In this document: positions 25,473 through 35,414 of the stretch, piece after piece
How the letters are laid out: every line of letters starts with the position of its first letter
Position numbering within the stretch: the stretch's first letter is position 1
Origin: JAJTFA01 sp051715425
GTDB lineage: Bacteria > Bacteroidota > Bacteroidia > UKL13-3
Reading direction: 5' to 3'
Assembly: GCA_051715425.1 (NCBI GenBank)
Contig: JBPXJS010000009.1
Coordinates: 124,001 to 188,000 of the forward strand
DNA length: 64,000 bases
Translations under genes and position numbers: made by a program
Notes under the pieces: model-generated
Told to the model about the DNA's origin: nothing
The model's input: the letters and a program-made list of their open reading frames with translations, nothing else
Databases searched by the model: none

Positions 25473-28400
25473 ATGAGCAGCAAACGAACAAAAAAAACTG
25501 AGCAAAAGGGTCTCCGCTTCGAGCGCAACTTCACTAAAGAAGGTGTGAGCCCTTATGATCTGTTTGAGTATGATTACCGCACATCGGTAATTAAAAACCC
25601 AAACGGAACAAAAGTATTTGAAATGACAAACGTGGAGGTTCCGAAACAATGGAGCCAGGTGGCTACGGATGTATTGGCACAAAAATATTTCCGTAAAGCC
25701 GGAGTGCCACAACCCGATGGAAGCACCGGAAGCGAAACTTCTATTAAGCAAGTAGCTCACCGTATGGCCGATTGCTGGAAACAGTGGGGCGAAAAATATG
25801 ATTATTTCGATTCAGCGAAAGATGCTCAGGTGTTTTATGATGAGTTGGTATATATGATTATGGGACAATATGCTGCTCCCAACTCTCCTCAATGGTTTAA
25901 TACCGGTTTGGCAACGGCCTATGGTATTAAAGGAAAAGCTCAGGGACACTATTATGTTGATCCGGTTACCAAAAAACTGGAAAAATCAACTTCTGCATAC
26001 GAACGCCCGCAACCACACGCCTGTTTTATCCTTTCAGTAGATGATGATCTGGTGAATGAAGGTGGTATTATGGATTTGTGGGTGCGCGAAGCACGTATCT
26101 TTAAATATGGTTCAGGCGTAGGTACCAATTTCTCGCGCATTCGTGGTGCCAACGAAAAACTTTCCGGTGGCGGTTCATCTTCAGGTTTGATGAGCTTCCT
26201 TAAAATTGGCGACCGTGCTGCCGGTGCCATTAAATCGGGAGGAACCACCAGACGTGCTGCTAAAATGGTGTGCCTAGACCTTGATCACCCTGAAATTGTA
26301 GAATTTATTAACTGGAAAAAAGCCGAAGAGAAAAAAGTAGCTGCACTTATTGCTGCCGGATATCCAAGTGATTACGAAGGCGAAGCTTATGCTACCGTTT
26401 CAGGCCAAAACTCCAATAACTCCGTTCGTATTCCTCATGAGTTTTTTGAAGCATTAAACGAAGGAAAAGACTGGAACCTGAAAGCACGTACCGATGGACG
26501 CATCATGAAATCTATTCCTGCCAAAGAAATGTGGGATATGATTGGTGATGCAGCATGGGCCTGCGCAGATCCGGGTGTACAATACGATACCACTATCAAT
26601 GAGTGGCATACCTGCCCTGAAGGCGGACGCATCAATGCATCAAACCCTTGCTCAGAATACATGTTCCTGGATAATACCGCATGTAACCTGGCATCATTAA
26701 ACCTGATAAAATTCTTTAACCCCGATACACTGGAGTTTGATGTAAAATCATACGAACAAGCTACCCGCATCTGGACCGTGGTTCTGGAAATATCTGTATT
26801 AATGGCTCAGTTCCCTTCTCAGGAAGTAGCTCAGCTTTCTTATGAGTACCGCACACTTGGTTTGGGTTATGCCAACCTGGGTACCGTATTAATGGTTGCA
26901 GGTATTCCTTACGACTCTCCAAAAGCATTTGCTATTTGCGGTGCGGTTACTGCCATCTTAAATGGTGTAGCTTACCAGACATCTGCTGAAATGGCTAAAT
27001 ACCTTGGCACATTTGAGCGCTACGAAGAAAACAAACACCATATGCTGCGTGTAATGCGCAACCACCGCTATGCAGCATACAATGCTACTGATGCATACGA
27101 AGGCCTTTCTTTAAAACCGGTGGGTATTGATCCAAAATACTGCCCTAAATATTTGTTAGATGCAGCCTGCAACTCATGGGATATAGCTGTGCAAATGGGC
27201 GAGCAATATGGTTACCGCAATGCACAGGCTACCGTAATTGCACCAACAGGAACCATTGGCTTGGTAATGGATTGCGATACCACAGGTATTGAGCCTGATT
27301 TTGCCCTGGTGAAATTTAAAAAATTATCAGGCGGAGGATATTTCAAAATCATTAACCAGTCAGTTCCGGGAGCACTTAAAAACTTAGGATACAGCGAAGA
27401 TGAAATTGATGCCATTATTAAATACGCCATTGGACACGCTACCTTGAAAGGAGCACCATTTATCAATTTTGAATCGCTGAAATTCCGTGGATTTAATGAT
27501 GAGGAAATAGAGAAACTGGATAAAGCTGCCGCAGGTGCATTTGAAATTGGTTTTGCCTTTAATGTATGGACATTGGGCGAAGAGTGCCTGCAACGTTTAG
27601 GTTTTAAGGCAGAAGAATACAACAGCCACAACTTTAACCTGCTGCGCAAATTAGGCTTTACCAAAAAAGAAATTGAAGAAGCCAACGATTACGTATGTGG
27701 TACCATGACCGTAGAAGGAGCACCTTTATTGAAAGACGAGCACCTTCCGGTATTTGATTGTGCCAACAAATGCGGCAGCAAAGGCGAGCGTTATATTGCC
27801 GCACAAGGTCATATCCGCATGATGGCTTCTGCACAACCATTCCTTTCAGGAGCTATTTCAAAAACCATTAACCTGCCAAACGAAGCAAGTGTTGATGATA
27901 TTAAAGATTGTTATTACCTGAGCTGGAGCCTTGGATTAAAAGCAAATGCCCTGTACCGTGACGGATGTAAACTGTCGCAACCACTGAGCAACAAATCCGA
28001 TGTGAAAGAAGAGGAAGATGTACAGGAAGCAGTAGAAGCAGTACTTGGCGAAGATGCCAACAAACCGGTTGGAGAATTAAGTCCGGAGCAGGTATTGGAA
28101 GCAGCTACCGCCATTCTGAACAGAACACATGATACGGCATTTAAACACAAACTTGCCGGAGTGGTGGCACGTAAAGCCCTGCCTGGAAAACGTGGTGGAT
28201 TTACACAAAAAGCAACGGTAGGTGGCCAAACCATATTTGTGCGCACCGGTGAATACGAAGACGGAACATTGGGAGAAATATTTGTTGACCTCCACAAAGA
28301 AGGAGCAACCCTGCGCTCCCTGATGAACTGTTTCTCTATTGCTGTTTCTTTAGGTTTACAATACGGTGTACCTCTGGATGAGTACGTAGATAAATTTACC

Positions 28401-28862
28401 TTTACCCGCTTTGAACCTGCAGGTATGGTAGCCGGACACGACAATATCAAAAATGCAACATCCATTATTGATTATATGTTCCGCATGTTAGGTTTCGAAT
28501 ACCTGGGTCGCGAAGATTTTGTACAGGTACCACCAACCGAAACACAACGTTCGCACCTGGCCGTAAACCAGCACAAGGTAATGCCAACAGCAGTAGGTCT
28601 TATAGCACCACAGGCAGCACCAGGAGCGGTAACTGCAGAGGTAAGCAGCCCTCAGCCAATAGGTTTTTACAAGCCTGTGGCTGTTGAAGAAAAAACAGCT
28701 CCTGCAGCTATGGAAACCAGTACCAATACCGGAGACCAGGTGAGCAGCTACCTGAAAAGTTTTGGAGACAGCCCTGCCTGCCCAAGTTGCGGACACTTAA
28801 CCATTCGCAGCGGAGCATGTTACAAATGCATGAACTGCGGAACGCAAACAGGTTGTTCATAA
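25473..28862 (+). CDS. nrdJ: Adenosylcobalamin-dependent (class II) ribonucleotide reductase
   Basis: Reduces ribonucleotides to deoxyribonucleotides with B12 as radical source, so it needs no oxygen. The 1129-aa protein has KYGSGVGTNFSRIRGANEKLSGGGSSSG near residues 210-236, the NPCSEYMFLDNTACNLASLN active-site region near 390, APTGTIG near 590, and a TSCPD-like domain (about 890-1000; RGGFTQKATVGGQTIFVRTGEYEDG, HKEGATLRSLMNCFSIAVSLGLQYG). A zinc-ribbon tail has two CxxC pairs (CPSCG, CYKCMNCG), the redox tail typical of NrdJ. No nrdR or nrdAB is nearby. A terminator follows. Confidence 0.97.
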   Translation: MSSKRTKKTEQKGLRFERNFTKEGVSPYDLFEYDYRTSVIKNPNGTKVFEMTNVEVPKQWSQVATDVLAQKYFRKAGVPQPDGSTGSETSIKQVAHRMADCWKQWGEKYDYFDSAKDAQVFYDELVYMIMGQYAAPNSPQWFNTGLATAYGIKGKAQGHYYVDPVTKKLEKSTSAYERPQPHACFILSVDDDLVNEGGIMDLWVREARIFKYGSGVGTNFSRIRGANEKLSGGGSSSGLMSFLKIGDRAAGAIKSGGTTRRAAKMVCLDLDHPEIVEFINWKKAEEKKVAALIAAGYPSDYEGEAYATVSGQNSNNSVRIPHEFFEALNEGKDWNLKARTDGRIMKSIPAKEMWDMIGDAAWACADPGVQYDTTINEWHTCPEGGRINASNPCSEYMFLDNTACNLASLNLIKFFNPDTLEFDVKSYEQATRIWTVVLEISVLMAQFPSQEVAQLSYEYRTLGLGYANLGTVLMVAGIPYDSPKAFAICGAVTAILNGVAYQTSAEMAKYLGTFERYEENKHHMLRVMRNHRYAAYNATDAYEGLSLKPVGIDPKYCPKYLLDAACNSWDIAVQMGEQYGYRNAQATVIAPTGTIGLVMDCDTTGIEPDFALVKFKKLSGGGYFKIINQSVPGALKNLGYSEDEIDAIIKYAIGHATLKGAPFINFESLKFRGFNDEEIEKLDKAAAGAFEIGFAFNVWTLGEECLQRLGFKAEEYNSHNFNLLRKLGFTKKEIEEANDYVCGTMTVEGAPLLKDEHLPVFDCANKCGSKGERYIAAQGHIRMMASAQPFLSGAISKTINLPNEASVDDIKDCYYLSWSLGLKANALYRDGCKLSQPLSNKSDVKEEEDVQEAVEAVLGEDANKPVGELSPEQVLEAATAILNRTHDTAFKHKLAGVVARKALPGKRGGFTQKATVGGQTIFVRTGEYEDGTLGEIFVDLHKEGATLRSLMNCFSIAVSLGLQYGVPLDEYVDKFTFTRFEPAGMVAGHDNIKNATSIIDYMFRMLGFEYLGREDFVQVPPTETQRSHLAVNQHKVMPTAVGLIAPQAAPGAVTAEVSSPQPIGFYKPVAVEEKTAPAAMETSTNTGDQVSSYLKSFGDSPACPSCGHLTIRSGACYKCMNCGTQTGCS

Positions 28863-28913
28863 GCCACGTATTTCCCTCCACACGTGGGGAGGACAAAAAA
28901 CAATATATCAAAG

Positions 28914-28946
28914 AATCCCTCATCGCAACAGCGGTGGGGGATTTTT
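28914..28946 (+). terminator. Terminator after nrdJ
   Basis: A 13-bp stem AATCCCTCATCGC / GCGGTGGGGGATT (two G-U pairs) with loop AACA is followed by TTTTT. A weaker hairpin (CCTCC...GGAGG) lies just upstream at about 28876-28892. Confidence 0.85.
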
Positions 28947-29086
28947 GCTTTCCATCGAATTTCCAATACCATCGGAATACAAAAAGTATAAGCGATAAAG
29001 TTAAATTCTTCTTAAAGTCGCAGAAAAACGGGTGGTTTTACATAAACGGATAGGTTAATTTGATGTAAACAGTTAAGTTTATCATT

Positions 29087-32000
29087 ATGAAACCAGCACA
29101 TTACCTCCTTTTAGTCCTTTGCTCTTTTTGTTTTGGAATATCTACATCCGAAGCATTAACCATAGATTCTGTTGCGTATGCTAACCCTATTTGTCAGGGC
29201 AAGCCTGCAAGTATTGTGGTTTTTTATTCGGGAACAGAAACCTACCCTTTGTCAAATGTATTCCAGGTGGAGTTGTCGGATAGTAATTTCTCCTTTGCAC
29301 AACCACAAATAATAGGCACATTAAATTCCGCTGCAAATACAGGAACCATCACGGTAAGCAATTTTGTGCTGCATGGTACTGATCGTGATTATGGTATCAG
29401 GGTAGTAAGCACATCCTTATCTCTTACATCTAATATTTGGCTGCTTAATTATGTATTCAAGAGAAAGTTAACCCTATCAGGCCAGGATCCCATATCAAGA
29501 GAAGAGAAGGAGTTGGGTTTTTGTGCAAACGATAGCTTGTATTTAAGGGTTTGGGGAGGTAATGAGTTTAAATATTTTAAATGGTACCAGGATGGCGTTT
29601 TGATGCCCGAAGATTTTGATTCGCATAACCTGGCAAGAATGATTAAGCAACCTGGTGTTTACAAAGTGGTGGATTCAGGGTACTGTTTCCAGGATAGTGT
29701 AACTGTAATAATACCCCCACCGGTACCTAAACCTATTGCTTTTATTACAGTAACCGGAAATGTGCAATGTTTGGGAGAAGAGGGAGAATTACATGCCAAC
29801 ACTGGTGCAGGTTTTACTTATAGCTGGCTCAGGGATACAAAAATGTTACCTGATACAACCATTACCATTGATCCTGAATTTTCAGGGGTATATAAACTAA
29901 GGGTAAAAGCAGGGCCCGGGTGTTATACAGAATCAGCCGATACCTTCATTCTGCGAAGCACAGGTACCGAAGTTGAGATGGTGCAACAAACAACAGGATT
30001 AGCACGAAAATCATTTATGCGAAGTGTTAGTGTTACTCCTTTTAGCTCATGGGGTATCATGGCCGAATGGGCTCAGCAAATTGCTCCAGTGTTTCAGGTG
30101 ATGAAAAAAACAAACACTTCAGGATGGACAGGAATGAATGTACCTGGCGCAAGTGGAATGCTGCCCGGTCAGGTTTCATCTGTTGATTCACTCAGGGCAT
30201 GGGTTTCTTTTTTTAATGCTTCCGGATATGGGGGTAAAGTTTTTGCCACATCAAATGGAGGAACCACCTGGATTCAGCAATGTAACACCTGTTTTACTTC
30301 TCCCAAAGGATTTGTAAACAACGTACATTTTTTTAATTCAACGGATGGTGTACTACTTGGAGATTATGTAAGCGGATGTTACGAAATTTATACAACAACC
30401 AATGGTGGCATAAACTGGACCCGCGTTCCATGTGGGAATATAAATGGTACCGACAGTGCAGATGGAACCGTTACCAACTATACGGCAATTGCCAACAGTA
30501 TCTGGTTTCCAAATCAGAAAGGAAAAATATTCAGGTCCACCAATAAGGGTCAAACCTGGGTGCAACTTTCTTCTCCGTTGTTTGTTGTTTCCTCCCTTGC
30601 TTTCCGAGATCCGTTGAATGGTTTTCTGTTAGGGTACAATACCTTTCCGGATATGCAAACTTTCAGAACTTCTGATGGTGGAACTACCTGGACCAAGGTA
30701 GAGGGAAAAGGACAATTGATGAGTGGAGGTGTGGTTTATGCAAACAACGGTTTATTGTTTAGCTATGGAGCAGTTAATCAGGTTTTGAAGAAGGGAATAT
30801 CCTATAGCAAGGATAATGGAGAAACATGGAATTTTATTACCTCCACCATAAACCAGCCGGTTTATAGCATGGCATTTTCAGGATTGGAAGGATATGCGGG
30901 AGGACTTAATGAGAATGCAACTGACGGAGGAGCACTACGTATTACACAAGATGCATTTTATATCAACACCAGCCAGAACACCACTATTTGTGAGCCGGAT
31001 AGTATTCTTATATCCACTCCGTTTGTTTCCGGAAATACATACCAATGGATGCTCAACAGGAAGAATATCATTGGTAAAACCGGAACTTCCGTATATGCAA
31101 ATAAGGAAGGGAGGGTACAATTAAAAAGGTATAAAGCTGCGGGTTGTCCCTCGGTTTCTAATGCCATTCAAATTAATTCAGCCAAGCCCAAACCCAATCT
31201 TGTTATAGGAGAAGCAACGGTAATACCATCCTCTTCTCATACTTACAAAATAACAAACCGTTCAGGTTCGCTTTACCATTGGGGGATAAAAAATGGAACC
31301 ATGCAGTCGGCTAATGGAGCAGATTCATTAAAGGTATTATGGGCGAATAGTACTGGTCAGGCCAGCTTATGGATGATAGAAACAGGAAGTACAAACTGTG
31401 TTGGCGATACCAATTTTTTCCACGTTATAATTGATTCGTTAATAAATGATACGTTGCAGGTAAATAAGCAACAATTGTTATTTGCTCATACCGGAGGAAC
31501 ACAATCTGTTTCCGTAACTGCTAATATGAACTGGAAAGCCATTACCAACCAACCTTCATGGATATCTCTTAGCCCTGACTCTTCATCAGGAAATGCAAGT
31601 GTGCAGATAACGGTGCTTCCAAATGCAGGTTCAAATTCACGCATGGCAACAATTACATTCCAGGGCAATAACAGAACTCAGCTTATTTCAGTTAATCAGG
31701 ATTCTGTTCCATTTATTGATTCCCTTTTTATGGAAAAAGACTCCATTATAGCCAACAAGTCCGGAGGTAACTACACATCAGCATTAATAAGTAACCGAAG
31801 CTGGAGTGTATCGGGCATTCCCTCGTGGATCAATGTAAACAAGTTATCAGGAACAGGAAACGATACACTCATTTTTGTTGTATCATCTAACGATTCAACG
31901 GTGGTTCGAACGGCTACGGTAAGAGTAACTGCGGGTGTTGCAGTGGAAAATATCATTATCATGCAGGACTTTAATACAGGAATATCAGAGCAACAATTAT

Positions 32001-32215
32001 ATCGCAACGCATTTGCTTTAAAGATCTACCCCAACCCGGCCAGCACTCAAATAAGCGTAAAAGGGTTACTGTCAAATCCTGCTTTATTAACAGACATTAT
32101 CGGTAAATACCTGATGCATATTCCGTCAGATGGCACTTATGATATCAGCTCCCTAAAACCGGGGTTGTACTTTATTTCGACTAAGGATGGGGCTGTGAAA
32201 TTTGTGAAGGAATAA
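29087..32215 (+). CDS. T9SS secreted protein with YCF48/BNR propeller and BACON domains
   Basis: The 1042-aa protein has a signal peptide (1-23). Three or so Ig-like segments follow (about 24-300; FCANDSLYLRVWGG, QCLGEEGELHANTGAGFTYSW). A propeller region (about 300-640) has S/T-N-G-G-T-T-W repeats (ATSNGGTTW, TTTNGGINW, STNKGQTW, TSDGGTTW, KDNGETW). Then come an Ig/PKD-like pair (645-780) and two BACON domains (about 785-870 and 875-960; MNWKAITNQPSWISLSPDSSSGNASV and RSWSVSGIPSWINV). A T9SS type A sorting domain closes it (LKIYPNPASTQISVKG). BACON domains often bind sugars or mucin-like ligands. It is likely exported and surface-attached; the ligand is unknown. Confidence 0.88.
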   Translation: MKPAHYLLLVLCSFCFGISTSEALTIDSVAYANPICQGKPASIVVFYSGTETYPLSNVFQVELSDSNFSFAQPQIIGTLNSAANTGTITVSNFVLHGTDRDYGIRVVSTSLSLTSNIWLLNYVFKRKLTLSGQDPISREEKELGFCANDSLYLRVWGGNEFKYFKWYQDGVLMPEDFDSHNLARMIKQPGVYKVVDSGYCFQDSVTVIIPPPVPKPIAFITVTGNVQCLGEEGELHANTGAGFTYSWLRDTKMLPDTTITIDPEFSGVYKLRVKAGPGCYTESADTFILRSTGTEVEMVQQTTGLARKSFMRSVSVTPFSSWGIMAEWAQQIAPVFQVMKKTNTSGWTGMNVPGASGMLPGQVSSVDSLRAWVSFFNASGYGGKVFATSNGGTTWIQQCNTCFTSPKGFVNNVHFFNSTDGVLLGDYVSGCYEIYTTTNGGINWTRVPCGNINGTDSADGTVTNYTAIANSIWFPNQKGKIFRSTNKGQTWVQLSSPLFVVSSLAFRDPLNGFLLGYNTFPDMQTFRTSDGGTTWTKVEGKGQLMSGGVVYANNGLLFSYGAVNQVLKKGISYSKDNGETWNFITSTINQPVYSMAFSGLEGYAGGLNENATDGGALRITQDAFYINTSQNTTICEPDSILISTPFVSGNTYQWMLNRKNIIGKTGTSVYANKEGRVQLKRYKAAGCPSVSNAIQINSAKPKPNLVIGEATVIPSSSHTYKITNRSGSLYHWGIKNGTMQSANGADSLKVLWANSTGQASLWMIETGSTNCVGDTNFFHVIIDSLINDTLQVNKQQLLFAHTGGTQSVSVTANMNWKAITNQPSWISLSPDSSSGNASVQITVLPNAGSNSRMATITFQGNNRTQLISVNQDSVPFIDSLFMEKDSIIANKSGGNYTSALISNRSWSVSGIPSWINVNKLSGTGNDTLIFVVSSNDSTVVRTATVRVTAGVAVENIIIMQDFNTGISEQQLYRNAFALKIYPNPASTQISVKGLLSNPALLTDIIGKYLMHIPSDGTYDISSLKPGLYFISTKDGAVKFVKE
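31974..32215 (+). repeat. Duplicated T9SS sorting domain, copy 1
   Basis: Encodes GISEQQLYRNAFALKIYPNPAS to FVKE. It closely matches the sorting domain at 33619-33858 in sequence and length; for example both carry PSDGTYDISSLKPG. The rest of the two proteins is unrelated, so the tail was copied or converted. Confidence 0.88.
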
Positions 32216-32242
32216 ATGAACGGTATCTTTCAGGGATCGTAT

Positions 32243-32385
32243 TTATATCCATCCTTTTTTAATGACTGTGGCAATCAACTCAGCACTATTTGTTGTTTCT
32301 GTTTTATGAAGCAGATTTTTTCTGTGGGTATCAACAGCGTGCAGCCTAATCGGTATTTAAAATTTCACTTGTATAACTAATGTCG
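32243..32385 (-). pseudogene. Decayed LuxR-family DNA-binding domain (C-terminal fossil)
   Basis: On the minus strand, codons from about 32356 down to the TAA at 32243-32245 encode the end of a LuxR/NarL-type helix-turn-helix: RLHAVDTHRKNLLHKTETTN then SAELIATVIKKGWI. This matches the recognition helix and terminal helix of that family (T-V-D/E-x-H-R-x-N-L-L-x-K ... A-E-L). An in-frame stop occurs at 32357-32359. A likely continuation in another frame reads TSEILNTD, so a frameshift is probable. No start or receiver domain remains. It sits between two T9SS protein genes. Confidence 0.75.
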
Positions 32386-32418
32386 GCAACTTACATTCGT
32401 AATAATAATAATAATCTT

Positions 32419-33858
32419 ATGAGACTTTTAACGGTTCTTTTCGTAGTTATCGGTTGCGGTAATTTAAATGCCCAAATTGACTCAGGCTCCTTTGCAACTA
32501 AGGTTGACTTTAGTACTGGCACCGGGACACAACAAAGCCAGGGAATAGCGGTAGCCGATTTTGATGGAGATGGTAAAACGGATATAGCTACGGCAAGTGT
32601 CCAGAATTCTGTTGTGGCTGTTTTTAAAAATCAGGCAACCTCAGGATTAATTAATAGTAGCTCCCTTTCATCACCCTCAACCTTTAGTGTAGGACAAGGT
32701 CCGGTTTTTGTGATTACCGGAGATGTTGATGGCGATGGTAAAATGGATTTAGTGACAGGAAATTATGGAGGGAGTAACATATCGATTCTAAGAAACACCA
32801 GCACATCAGGAACGATATCATTTGCAGCAGTAGTAAACTATCCTATTGCATCCAATTCAAGTGAAGTCGCATTTGCTGATTTTGATGCCGATGGTAAAAA
32901 GGATATTGTTAGTTGCAACTATATGACAAATTCTGTTTCAATTCACAGAAATTTAAGCACGTCAGGATCCATTTCATTGGCAACCCGTCAAGAGTTTTCT
33001 GCCTCAAATGGTACTCCTTCATTAGCGAGAGAGATATCAGTTGATGATATTGACGGGGATGGTAAAAAGGACATGGTGGTGCTATATTATAATGGATATT
33101 TAGGAATATTTAGAAATACCAGCACTTTGGGTAGTATTTCTTTTGCAAGTGCGGTGCATATGGCAGGAATAAACCTAAATGCAGGGATTGCTACCGGAGA
33201 TATTGATATGGATGGGAAACCAGATATTGCTGTTTCTTCATACAACACTGGAGTGGAATTAGTATACAGAAATACTAGTACAGTTGGTGGAATTAGCTTC
33301 GAACCTTACATTAGCCTGACTATTGGTTCCGGCACATCTCCACATCTAAACAAAATTCTGGATCTTGATGCAGATAATAAACCTGAGATTATTGTAGGTA
33401 ACAGAGGTACCAACACTATTTCTATTTTCAGAAACAATTCAACTACTGGAACAATTATTGATTCTTCCTTTTCGCCCATTATAAATTTCATTACCGGTAC
33501 TACCCCCCTAGGGCTGGACTTTGCCGATATTGATGGGGATGGAAAGCGGGAGATGATATGTGCCAATAGTGGTGGAAATAGCATCTCTGTGTTCAAAAAT
33601 CAAATTGTTTCTACTTCAACAGGAATATCAGAACAACAATTGTATGGCAATGTGGTTGCTTTAGAGATATATCCTAACCCGGCCAGCACCCAAATAATCG
33701 TGAAGGGGTTGCAGCTAAACACTGCGATTTTAACAGACCTTACAGGCAAATCCTTTAGGACCATTCCTTCAGATGGAACTTACGATATCAGTTCACTAAA
33801 ACCAGGGGTGTATTTTATTTCTTCTAAAGATGGAGCTGTGAAATTTGTTAAGGAATAA
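32419..33858 (+). CDS. T9SS secreted FG-GAP/VCBS propeller protein
   Basis: The protein (479 aa from the ATG at 32419) has a signal peptide (MRLLTVLFVVIGCGNLNAQ) and seven FG-GAP/VCBS blades, each with a D-x-D-G-D-G-K-type calcium loop (DFDGDGKTD, DVDGDGKMD, DFDADGKKD, DIDGDGKKD, DIDMDGKPD, DLDADNKPE, DIDGDGKRE). A T9SS type A sorting domain follows. Seven blades suggest a closed integrin-like propeller. An upstream ATG at 32380 would add 13 residues including five Asn encoded by an (AAT)5 run at 32401-32415; I prefer the inner ATG because it gives a normal signal peptide. It is probably exported and calcium-stabilised, with an unknown ligand. Confidence 0.87.
   Translation: MRLLTVLFVVIGCGNLNAQIDSGSFATKVDFSTGTGTQQSQGIAVADFDGDGKTDIATASVQNSVVAVFKNQATSGLINSSSLSSPSTFSVGQGPVFVITGDVDGDGKMDLVTGNYGGSNISILRNTSTSGTISFAAVVNYPIASNSSEVAFADFDADGKKDIVSCNYMTNSVSIHRNLSTSGSISLATRQEFSASNGTPSLAREISVDDIDGDGKKDMVVLYYNGYLGIFRNTSTLGSISFASAVHMAGINLNAGIATGDIDMDGKPDIAVSSYNTGVELVYRNTSTVGGISFEPYISLTIGSGTSPHLNKILDLDADNKPEIIVGNRGTNTISIFRNNSTTGTIIDSSFSPIINFITGTTPLGLDFADIDGDGKREMICANSGGNSISVFKNQIVSTSTGISEQQLYGNVVALEIYPNPASTQIIVKGLQLNTAILTDLTGKSFRTIPSDGTYDISSLKPGVYFISSKDGAVKFVKE
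33619..33858 (+). repeat. Duplicated T9SS sorting domain, copy 2
   Basis: Second copy of the sorting domain at 31974-32215, encoding GISEQQLYGNVVALEIYPNPAS to FVKE, in a different protein. Confidence 0.88.
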
Positions 33859-33938
33859 CAAAACTTCATATTTTCCATTTTGGGATTGCTAACACTTTTG
33901 TAAAATCATTCATTAATGTTTTATTTTACCAGAAAAGT

Positions 33939-34373
33939 ATGCGTAGATACTATGATTGGGTTTTAATTTTAAGTGTTATTTTGATCTTCTCCTGTAATAC
34001 AGGAAAGAAAGAAAATGAAAAGGCCATTGCAGATTTTGTTAACTATGTTGATTCGCTAAAACAAGTGGTTGATGCGTTTCATCAATCGGGCGATACCAAT
34101 TATGTAAACAATATCATAGATCCTAATGGAGACCCTGAAGATCCATTTAATCATAGAATAGATACCATCATTACCTCACACAGCACCCATAATTATTTTT
34201 CCGGAAGAACATTTGCCGGAATTACCATTTCTGATGATCTGCTGCAGGAAGTTGAAGCAAGATACCGGCAAAAAAGAGAAAGTATAAATGAAGAGGAGGC
34301 CGGAACAAGTGGATTAAACAGAATAAAAGAGTCAGAAGCAATATTTAACAAACTGGTTACGGAGTATAAATAA
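33939..34373 (+). CDS. Small uncharacterised lipoprotein
   Basis: The 144-aa protein has a lipobox (LIFSC, Cys near residue 19), so it is probably membrane-anchored. The mature part is hydrophilic and mostly helical at both ends (ENEKAIADFVNYVDSLKQVVDAF; LLQEVEARYRQKRESINEEE), with an acidic middle (IIDPNGDPEDPF). I do not recognise it. It follows the FG-GAP protein by 80 bases on the same strand and is followed by a strong terminator. Confidence 0.72.
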   Translation: MRRYYDWVLILSVILIFSCNTGKKENEKAIADFVNYVDSLKQVVDAFHQSGDTNYVNNIIDPNGDPEDPFNHRIDTIITSHSTHNYFSGRTFAGITISDDLLQEVEARYRQKRESINEEEAGTSGLNRIKESEAIFNKLVTEYK

Positions 34374-34397
34374 TAAAAAGAATAACCTCTCAGGCAT

Positions 34398-34429
34398 AAA
34401 AAAAGCAACCGGTGATGGTTGCTTTTTTT
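34398..34429. terminator. Bidirectional terminator between the lipoprotein and sucD genes
   Basis: Inverted repeat AAAAAAAGCAACC / GGTTGCTTTTTTT with a 6-base loop. A and T runs on both sides let it serve the rightward lipoprotein and the leftward sucD. Confidence 0.9.
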
Positions 34430-34447
34430 ATGTTATAACGATGCAGG

Positions 34448-35332
34448 TTATTTTGCTTTTGCACCTAATATTTCGGCCATTTTTGAACCAATTTCAGCAG
34501 GTGAATCTACCACATGCAGACCACATTCTGCCATAATTTTCATTTTGGCTGCCGCTGTATCATCCTTTCCTCCAATAATAGCACCGGCATGTCCCATTCT
34601 GCGACCCGGAGGGGCTGTCTGTCCTGCAATAAAGCCTACCACGGGTTTTTTATTGCCATTGGCTTTTATCCATCTGGCAGCATCTGCTTCGTAGCTTCCT
34701 CCAATTTCACCAATCATCACAATGGCATCCGTTTCAGTGTCGTTCATTAACATTTCTACAGCATCTTTGGTTGGTGTTCCAATAATTGGGTCGCCTCCAA
34801 TACCAATTGCCGTAGAGATACCAAGACCTGCTTTTACAATCTGATCTGCTGCCTCATAAGTAAGCGTTCCCGATTTAGAAACAATTCCTATACGACCTTG
34901 TTTAAATACAAATCCGGGCATAATACCCACTTTTGCTTCACCCGGAGTAATTACACCAGGGCAATTAGGTCCTATCAGCACGCAGCCTTTACTTTTTACA
35001 TACTCCTTTACCGGAATCATATCCTTTACCGGAATTCCCTCGGTAATACAAACAATTACTTTTATACCTGCATCAGCCGCTTCCATAATGGCATCTGCAG
35101 CAAATGCAGGAGGAACAAATATGATAGAAACGTCAGCACCGGATTGATCAACCGCATCTTTCACTGTATTAAAAACGGGTTTTTCCAGATGTGTTTGTCC
35201 ACCTTTACCAGGAGTAACACCACCAACTACATTGGTTCCGTATTCAATCATTTGCTGAGCATGGAAGGATCCTTCGCTGCCCGTAAATCCCTGTACAATT
35301 ACTTTCGAATTTTTGTTAACTAGAACTGACAT
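34448..35332 (-). CDS. sucD: Succinyl-CoA synthetase alpha subunit
   Basis: Makes succinate and ATP/GTP from succinyl-CoA in the TCA cycle, with SucC. The 294-aa protein has KVIVQGFTGSEGSFHAQQMIEYG (CoA-binding Rossmann motif), GPNCPGVITPGEAKVGIMPG, GIGGDPIIGT and the phosphohistidine loop GHAGAIIGG near residue 248. Length is normal. The sucC partner is not in the window, so the subunits are unlinked, as is common in Bacteroidota. It stands alone, ending at a bidirectional terminator. Confidence 0.96.
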   Translation of the reverse strand: MSVLVNKNSKVIVQGFTGSEGSFHAQQMIEYGTNVVGGVTPGKGGQTHLEKPVFNTVKDAVDQSGADVSIIFVPPAFAADAIMEAADAGIKVIVCITEGIPVKDMIPVKEYVKSKGCVLIGPNCPGVITPGEAKVGIMPGFVFKQGRIGIVSKSGTLTYEAADQIVKAGLGISTAIGIGGDPIIGTPTKDAVEMLMNDTETDAIVMIGEIGGSYEADAARWIKANGNKKPVVGFIAGQTAPPGRRMGHAGAIIGGKDDTAAAKMKIMAECGLHVVDSPAEIGSKMAEILGAKAK

Positions 35333-35414
35333 TTTATATTTTAAGATTGCGTTTTTGAGTGGGCAAATATGCGTTTTTTTACTAAAAATACCTTGAGGTT
35401 TAATGTGTTGGTTA

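Noticed and set aside
27914..28465. 183-codon minus-strand open frame
   Set aside because: Antisense shadow of the nrdJ TSCPD region, with low-complexity Ser/Thr/Pro composition.
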